From: Methanomassiliicoccus sp.
Lineage (GTDB): Archaea; Thermoplasmatota; Thermoplasmata; Methanomassiliicoccales; Methanomassiliicoccaceae
Assembly (NCBI GenBank): GCA_033485155.1
Contig: JAWQJJ010000013.1
Coordinates: forward strand, 1-32,808
Direction of reading: 5' to 3'
DNA length: 32,808 bases
The notes beneath the pieces are model-generated. The model had not been told where the DNA came from and ran no database searches. It saw only the letters and a list, made by a program, of their open reading frames with translations. Positions 29,293 to 32,808 of this stretch are shown here, one piece after another; position 1 is the stretch's first letter; every line of letters begins with the position of its first letter. The position numbers and the translations under genes were made by a program.

Positions 29293-29428
29293 TACTGATA
29301 ATGAGTATGAATATTCATGGGTTGGCCGGTTTTACGGTCATCCAGTACCCATCCAACCACCTTGTCGAAGCTTGCGCAACCAAGGGCACAAGCCACCGGG
29401 ATATTCATTATTTTAATAAGGGCCAGAG

Positions 29429-29512
29429 CGCCGAGGGGGAGATTTGAACTCCCGAGTCCTTGCGGACACAAGCTTTCCAGGCTTGCGCCTTACCGGTCTG
29501 GGCCACCTCGGC
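29429..29512 (-). tRNA. tRNA-Ser (anticodon GGA)
   Basis: Acceptor stem GCCGAGG/CCTCGGC with G discriminator; anticodon stem CAAGC/GCTTG around loop CTGGAAA (GGA, reading UCC/UCU); extra-long variable arm (TGTCCGCAAGGAC) diagnostic of serine; T-loop TTCAAAT. No CCA is encoded. TATA-like ACATTTATTA at 29541-29550. Confidence 0.95.
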
Positions 29513-29681
29513 CTAGTTTTGCTCCTTACCGCATCATTGATAATAAATGTGTCGGATATGGGAGGCTCTGCCGGACAGGTAAGCTATTTTCTCGGGGAAA
29601 AAAGAGATCGCTTTCGCCGCCCTATCGCGAGGCCAACATGAACGGTCCATGGGCGACTTTCGTCCACCTCCCGGGAAAAGG

Positions 29682-29906
29682 ATGCTAAATGCGGTGAGCG
29701 CTCCTCGGGCCGGTGAGAGTGTGTCTACGACCGCAAGCGAGAATGCAATGGAGGAGCTGAAGAATGAGCTGGCGAAGCCACGGACCGGACTGCCGGAGAG
29801 ACGGGAGAGGAAGAGGCCGGAAAAAAGGAAGGACTGCGAGGAAGGCGCCCACGCCCTTCCCTGCGCCGACATGACCTGTCCCTGCAGGGTCCTGAGAAAC
29901 AGGTGA
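29682..29906 (+). CDS. Hypothetical 74-aa charged protein (uncertain)
   Basis: Starts at ATG 29682 after GGGAAAAGG. A helical segment (ENAMEELKNELAKPRTG), then a very basic run (LPERRERKRPEKRKDC) and a C-terminal Cys cluster (LPCADMTCPC). Composition is compatible with a nucleic-acid-binding protein with one zinc site, but no family is recognised and opposite-strand frames overlap it. It converges on the nitrilase gene. Confidence 0.42.
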   Translation: MLNAVSAPRAGESVSTTASENAMEELKNELAKPRTGLPERRERKRPEKRKDCEEGAHALPCADMTCPCRVLRNR

Positions 29907-29914
29907 CGGACAGC

Positions 29915-30691
29915 TCACCGTATAAGAGAATCGCGCAGGGTCGGCCGGCCCCGTCGGGCCGCCCTGATTTCATCGAGGGAGACGTCGAACGAGCTGTAGT
30001 CCTGCTCGAAGTACTTGTTCTTGACCAGGCGACCTCCTTTGGGGCCGCAGGCCTCCCCGCCCCCGAAGAACACCTGGTTCAGCTGAGTGCCGACCTGGTT
30101 CACATAGACAGTATACACAGTGTTCTCGATCGCCCGTGCTGGTATGAGCTTCTCGAAGTACTCCCTAGAGGTGATGGGAGATGCGGAGATGCAGATGACG
30201 GCCTCGGCCCCGGCTAGGGCATAGGCCTTCGACAGCTCCGGGAAAAACATGTCATAGCAAATGATGGCCCCGATCTTGCGGCCCTCCACGTCCAAGAGCG
30301 CTCCCGAACTCCCGGCCCCGAAGTACAGCGACTCCTCGAACGGACCGAAGCTAGCCGGGTTCACCTTATCGTACCTCTGCACGATCTCGTCCGGGGAGAC
30401 GAGAACGGCGCTGTTGCGCAGCACCCCCGGCACCTGGTCGTCCCAAGCGGGCATGCCGAAAAGAACGTGGACACCGTGTTCGTCGCACAGCTGCTCCACG
30501 GCCTTGACGCTCGCCCCGTCCATCCCCTCCGCCAGGCGGAAGACGTCGTCCCTCACCATATAGCCGGTGAGGAACAACTCGGGGAACACGTAAAGGTCGG
30601 CGTCGCCGTTCTCCACGATGCCCGTCATTCGGGTTATGTTCACTTTCTTGTCACCGAGGGCACAAGGTACCTGAGCGAGGGCGATGCGCAT
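29915..30691 (-). CDS. Carbon-nitrogen hydrolase (nitrilase superfamily amidase)
   Basis: 258 aa from ATG 30691 (MRIALAQV, the usual family start; an ATG at 30715 is also in frame). Catalytic triad visible: Glu38 in FPELFLTGY, Lys109 in QRYDKVN and Cys145 in IICYDMFFPE. The substrate could be omega-amides, glutamine or N-carbamoyl compounds. It is divergent from nadE with ~68 bp between starts. Glutamine-dependent NAD synthetases carry a nitrilase-type glutaminase domain, so a partnership is conceivable, but the family is too broad to decide. Confidence 0.85.
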   Translation of the reverse strand: MRIALAQVPCALGDKKVNITRMTGIVENGDADLYVFPELFLTGYMVRDDVFRLAEGMDGASVKAVEQLCDEHGVHVLFGMPAWDDQVPGVLRNSAVLVSPDEIVQRYDKVNPASFGPFEESLYFGAGSSGALLDVEGRKIGAIICYDMFFPELSKAYALAGAEAVICISASPITSREYFEKLIPARAIENTVYTVYVNQVGTQLNQVFFGGGEACGPKGGRLVKNKYFEQDYSSFDVSLDEIRAARRGRPTLRDSLIR

Positions 30692-30727
30692 CGATTCACT
30701 ACCTGAGGCCATCATAATAAGGTAAGA

Positions 30728-30735
30728 GATAAAAG
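30728..30735 (+). promoter_or_regulatory. TATA box of nadE
   Basis: GATAAAAG centred ~29 nt before the nadE ATG; predicts leaderless transcription. The same short AT-rich stretch must also serve the divergent amidase gene. Confidence 0.5.
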
Positions 30736-30759
30736 AACGTACCTTCTTCCTGCCCCCGT

Positions 30760-31560
30760 ATGAGGCCGCAGCTCAAGGATTATGCCCGCCCCGCAATCGA
30801 GAACTTCATCCGCCAGAAGGTCGAGGAGAGCGGAGGAGGGGGCGCGGTCATCGGCCTCAGCGGGGGCATCGACTCGGCCACGGTGTCCAAGCTATGCGCC
30901 GACGCTATCGGCCCGGAGAGGGTGCTGAATATCTTCATGCCCTCGGCGTCGTCCTCGCCGGAGGACCGGCGGGATGCGGAGGAGTTCTCTAAAAGATTCA
31001 ACATCCCTTTCCAGGTGATTGAGGTATCTCCAGCGGTGGAGGCATTCCGCACCATGCTCCCCTCCCTTGACCGCCGGGAGTGCGCCGGGAACGTGGCTGC
31101 CCGATGCCGTATGATCGTGCTCTTCCATCATGCCTGGCTTATGGGCAGGGTGGTCATGGGGACGAGCAACAAGAGCGAGCTCCTGACCGGCTATTTCACC
31201 AAGTTCGGGGACGGCGGCGCGGATTTCTGTCCCATCGGCGACCTTTACAAGACCGAGATCCGGCAGCTGGCGAGAGAGATCGGGGTGACCGATGCCATCA
31301 TCGACAAGGCGCCGTCGGCCGGTCTGTGGGAGGGACAGACCGACGAGGGGGAGATGGGCATCACCTATGAGGACCTTGACCAGGTTCTCTTCGGGATAGA
31401 GCGCTCCCTGGGAGACGAGGCGGTGGCGGCGGAGACTGGTCTGCCTCTCGACAAGGTACGGAAGGTCAGGAATATGCACCTCCGATCGGTGCACAAGCGC
31501 AAGACTCCCCTCATTCCCAAGCTCGGGGTGAGAACGTTAGGCATCGACTGGAGAGAGTAA
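30760..31560 (+). CDS. nadE: NH3-dependent NAD+ synthetase
   Basis: 266 aa. PP-loop VIGLSGGIDSATVSKLCADA (30-49), FMPSASSSPEDRRDAEEF, GTSNKSELLTGYFTKFGDGGADFCPIGDLYKT, and the C-terminal PSAGLWEGQTDEGEMGITYEDLD. These are standard NadE motifs; no glutaminase domain is fused. It adenylates and amidates nicotinic acid adenine dinucleotide to NAD+. Its last 24 bp overlap the convergent PH-like gene. Confidence 0.95.
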   Translation: MRPQLKDYARPAIENFIRQKVEESGGGGAVIGLSGGIDSATVSKLCADAIGPERVLNIFMPSASSSPEDRRDAEEFSKRFNIPFQVIEVSPAVEAFRTMLPSLDRRECAGNVAARCRMIVLFHHAWLMGRVVMGTSNKSELLTGYFTKFGDGGADFCPIGDLYKTEIRQLAREIGVTDAIIDKAPSAGLWEGQTDEGEMGITYEDLDQVLFGIERSLGDEAVAAETGLPLDKVRKVRNMHLRSVHKRKTPLIPKLGVRTLGIDWRE

Positions 31561-32040
31561 GCTCTCCGTCCCCAAGGTCCTGAGCAGGGCGTCTGGGTCC
31601 TCAACATCGAATACGACGCGGTCGGCCCTCTTGCCCAGCGCGAACCCGAAAGGCCGTTTGCTCCTTAGGTGGATCTCGATGAGGTCGTGCCGTCTCGAGG
31701 TTACGTACAGGGTGGCGTGCAGCAGGCGGAAGAACACCCCGGTGCGGGCCGGTCCGCTCTCCACGCGCTCCGCAGACCTGATGTCCGCCAGGGGTATCCG
31801 GGCCCGGAAGTACCACCCTTGCCTGAGAACCAGGATATCGTCTGCCACCTCGTGGGTGGTGAGCAGCGGGGAAATGCCGAGGACAACGAGCACGATGGTC
31901 TCGAGCAGCACGATCGCCACCAGGTATGACGTCCCTGCGCTCATGAGAACGAACAACGCAAGGGTCACTGGCATGGCGACGGCAACGAGCACCGCGTTCT
32001 GAAGGAACGACCGCCGGGAATAGGGGAACGACCTCCGCAT
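31537..32040 (-). CDS. Membrane protein with bacterial-PH-like domain
   Basis: 167 aa from ATG 32040. Two TM helices (~14-36 LQNAVLVAVAMPVTLALFVL and ~40-62 LVAIVLLETIVLVVLGISPL) precede a beta-rich domain: HEVADDILVLRQGWYFRARIPLADIRSAERV, then LYVTSRRHDLIEIHL. This resembles the bPH_2/YdbS-type PH fold. The C terminus overlaps the end of nadE on the other strand. Function unknown. Confidence 0.72.
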   Translation of the reverse strand: MRRSFPYSRRSFLQNAVLVAVAMPVTLALFVLMSAGTSYLVAIVLLETIVLVVLGISPLLTTHEVADDILVLRQGWYFRARIPLADIRSAERVESGPARTGVFFRLLHATLYVTSRRHDLIEIHLRSKRPFGFALGKRADRVVFDVEDPDALLRTLGTESLLSPVDA

Positions 32041-32153
32041 CAACGGGCCACGAACGGGTAGGGGGATATCGATTTTTCCAGGTCAAGCGAAAGGATCGAG
32101 AGCCTTGAGCAATGGAAAGGTTTAATAAACACTTCTTTATTTGCCAACAGTAC

Positions 32154-32226
32154 GCTCCCGTAGTGTAGTGGCCAATCATGAAGCCCTCTCGAGGCTTCGA
32201 CTCGGGTTCAAATCCCGACGGGAGCA
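32154..32226 (+). tRNA. tRNA-Glu (anticodon CTC)
   Basis: Acceptor stem GCTCCCG/CGGGAGC with A discriminator; anticodon stem AAGCC/GGCTT around loop CTCTCGA (CTC); T-arm CTCGGGTTCAAATCCCGAC. CCA follows at 32227-32229, so the 3' end may be encoded. TATA-like TTTAATAAAC at ~32120-32129 lies 29 nt upstream. Confidence 0.95.
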
Positions 32227-32398
32227 CCACCACTTCTCCCATTCCTTCACTAAGGAGCTAGCGCTCTAGACTGCTCATCTGTTCACGATCAAGAGGGGCG
32301 ATAGACCAAGCAAGTGCACCGTGAATGGATCCCAACTCCATTTTCAAATTCCTAAGATACTCAAATCCTTACAAAAGGAATAAACAGGATGGCCGCCA

Positions 32399-32572
32399 TA
32401 GGGCGCCGGGATCTGCGTGGATGGAGGTATGGGTCGTCCGAGGGTTGTCGAAGGATCGGCTGATGGGGGCGAACTAACAGCCGTCGGTCCGGTGATGAGC
32501 ATGACCCATCGGATGGGCGGGTGACGATCATACGGAGGGCCACCATTCCCCTCGGCCCTCCTTTGTCCTTTT
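32399..32572 (+). ncRNA. Structured GC-rich leader or small RNA before a methyltransferase gene
   Basis: GC-rich block between AT-rich flanks with successive hairpins. CGGCTG (32457-32462) pairs with CAGCCG near 32478, GGTC with GACC around CGGTGATGAGCAT, and CCCAT-CGG-ATGGG follows. Finally GGAGGGCC and GGCCCTCC form an 8-bp stem (about 32535-32562) followed by TTTGTCCTTTTT. The last element looks like a terminator/attenuator ending ~15 nt before the methyltransferase ATG. No known riboswitch consensus recognised, and no coding frame is supported in 32230-32585. Confidence 0.4.
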
Positions 32573-32585
32573 TCGGGGTGTCGCT

Positions 32586-32808
32586 ATGAAGGAAGAGAAC
32601 GACCAGAAAATACAATGGGACTCGACCTATGTCAGTTCCGGCACGTACTTCGGCACCGGTCCGAGCGTGCTGGCGCTGAGAGCACTGCCGACACTGAGAT
32701 CTCATGATGTCAAGACGGTCCTGGAACTAGGTTGCGGGCAAGGAAGGGACACCTGGTACTTCGCCAGGAACGGGATGACGATCACTGCGCTCGATTATTC
32801 AGATTCGG
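32586..32808 (+). CDS. SAM-dependent class I methyltransferase (N-terminal part, cut by window end)
   Basis: 74 codons are visible from ATG 32586. The SAM-binding motif I is clear: VKTVLELGCGQGRDTWYFARNG (residues ~42-63), followed by the acidic strand ITALDYSDS. An N-terminal QKIQWDSTYVSSGTYFG precedes it. The layout resembles TehB/thiopurine-type small methyltransferases. A terminator-like hairpin lies just upstream, so expression may be attenuated. Confidence 0.8.
   Translation, partial: MKEENDQKIQWDSTYVSSGTYFGTGPSVLALRALPTLRSHDVKTVLELGCGQGRDTWYFARNGMTITALDYSDS

Noticed and set aside
29534-29918. Two minus-strand frames beside tRNA-Ser
   Set aside because: Ser/Phe/Pro-rich shadow-type sequence without start signals; the plus-strand frame is the better though still weak candidate.

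Overview
The window looks archaeal. Genes have TATA-like boxes about 25-30 nt upstream of start codons, and several transcripts appear leaderless (zinc-ribbon gene at 10244, HprK-like gene at 23833, nadE at 30760, microprotein at 19936). It also carries archaeal families (TrmB regulator, AglD/UPF0104-type flippase, citramalate synthase, homoserine dehydrogenase with a separate ACT protein) and two archaeal-type tRNAs. The GC-rich core genes and gene mix suggest a euryarchaeal, Thermoplasmatota-like organism, perhaps Methanomassiliicoccales. That placement is inference; no rRNA or other marker gene is present.

Region 1 (1-5.97 kb) is accessory DNA. An AT-rich gene at the left edge encodes a TIR-like / nucleoside-deoxyribosyltransferase-like protein. 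Next comes a compact minus-strand operon (about 5897 down to 1210) with features of an integrated plasmid or other mobile element. It holds a serine recombinase, two ribbon-helix-helix proteins, a large HTH protein, an array of GGTTGAG iteron-like repeats, Cys-rich proteins and several microproteins of 20-58 residues. Almost every junction is a 4-nt or 1-nt stop/start overlap (ATGA, GTGA, TTGA, TGATG), which is the main evidence for the smallest genes. One junction reads ATAA, as though a G-to-A change hit an ATGA overlap.

Region 2 (6-12.3 kb) holds small membrane and secreted proteins, a Lys/Glu-rich microprotein, a DUF996-like protein, a candidate structured ncRNA (10021-10110), a double zinc-ribbon protein and a DHA2-type multidrug transporter. 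About 1 kb (8031-9028) has no supportable gene.

Region 3 (12.3-19.7 kb) is a six-gene minus-strand surface-glycan operon: flippase, GT2 glycosyltransferase, SDR epimerase, polytopic GT-C-like protein, UDP-glucose 6-dehydrogenase and GalU. GalU makes UDP-glucose, Ugd oxidises it to UDP-glucuronate, and the SDR enzyme probably epimerises or otherwise modifies a UDP-sugar. The GT2 and the membrane proteins probably build or move a lipid-linked glycan. A divergent TrmB-family gene and a perfect 19-bp palindrome between the two suggest regulation.

Region 4 (19.7-24 kb) has a leaderless 45-aa membrane microprotein, a secreted Cys/Asp-rich protein, an HdeD-like protein, a membrane protein translationally coupled to a winged-helix protein (with a palindrome at their promoter), a second short candidate ncRNA and an HprK-like ATPase.

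Region 5 (24-32.8 kb) is mostly core metabolism: citramalate synthase (isoleucine), ACT protein plus homoserine dehydrogenase (threonine/methionine), a membrane protein fused to an AlbA_2/Schlafen-like domain, tRNA-Ser(GGA), a nitrilase-family amidase divergent from NAD synthetase, a PH-like membrane protein, tRNA-Glu(CTC), and a methyltransferase cut by the window edge and preceded by a structured intergenic RNA candidate.
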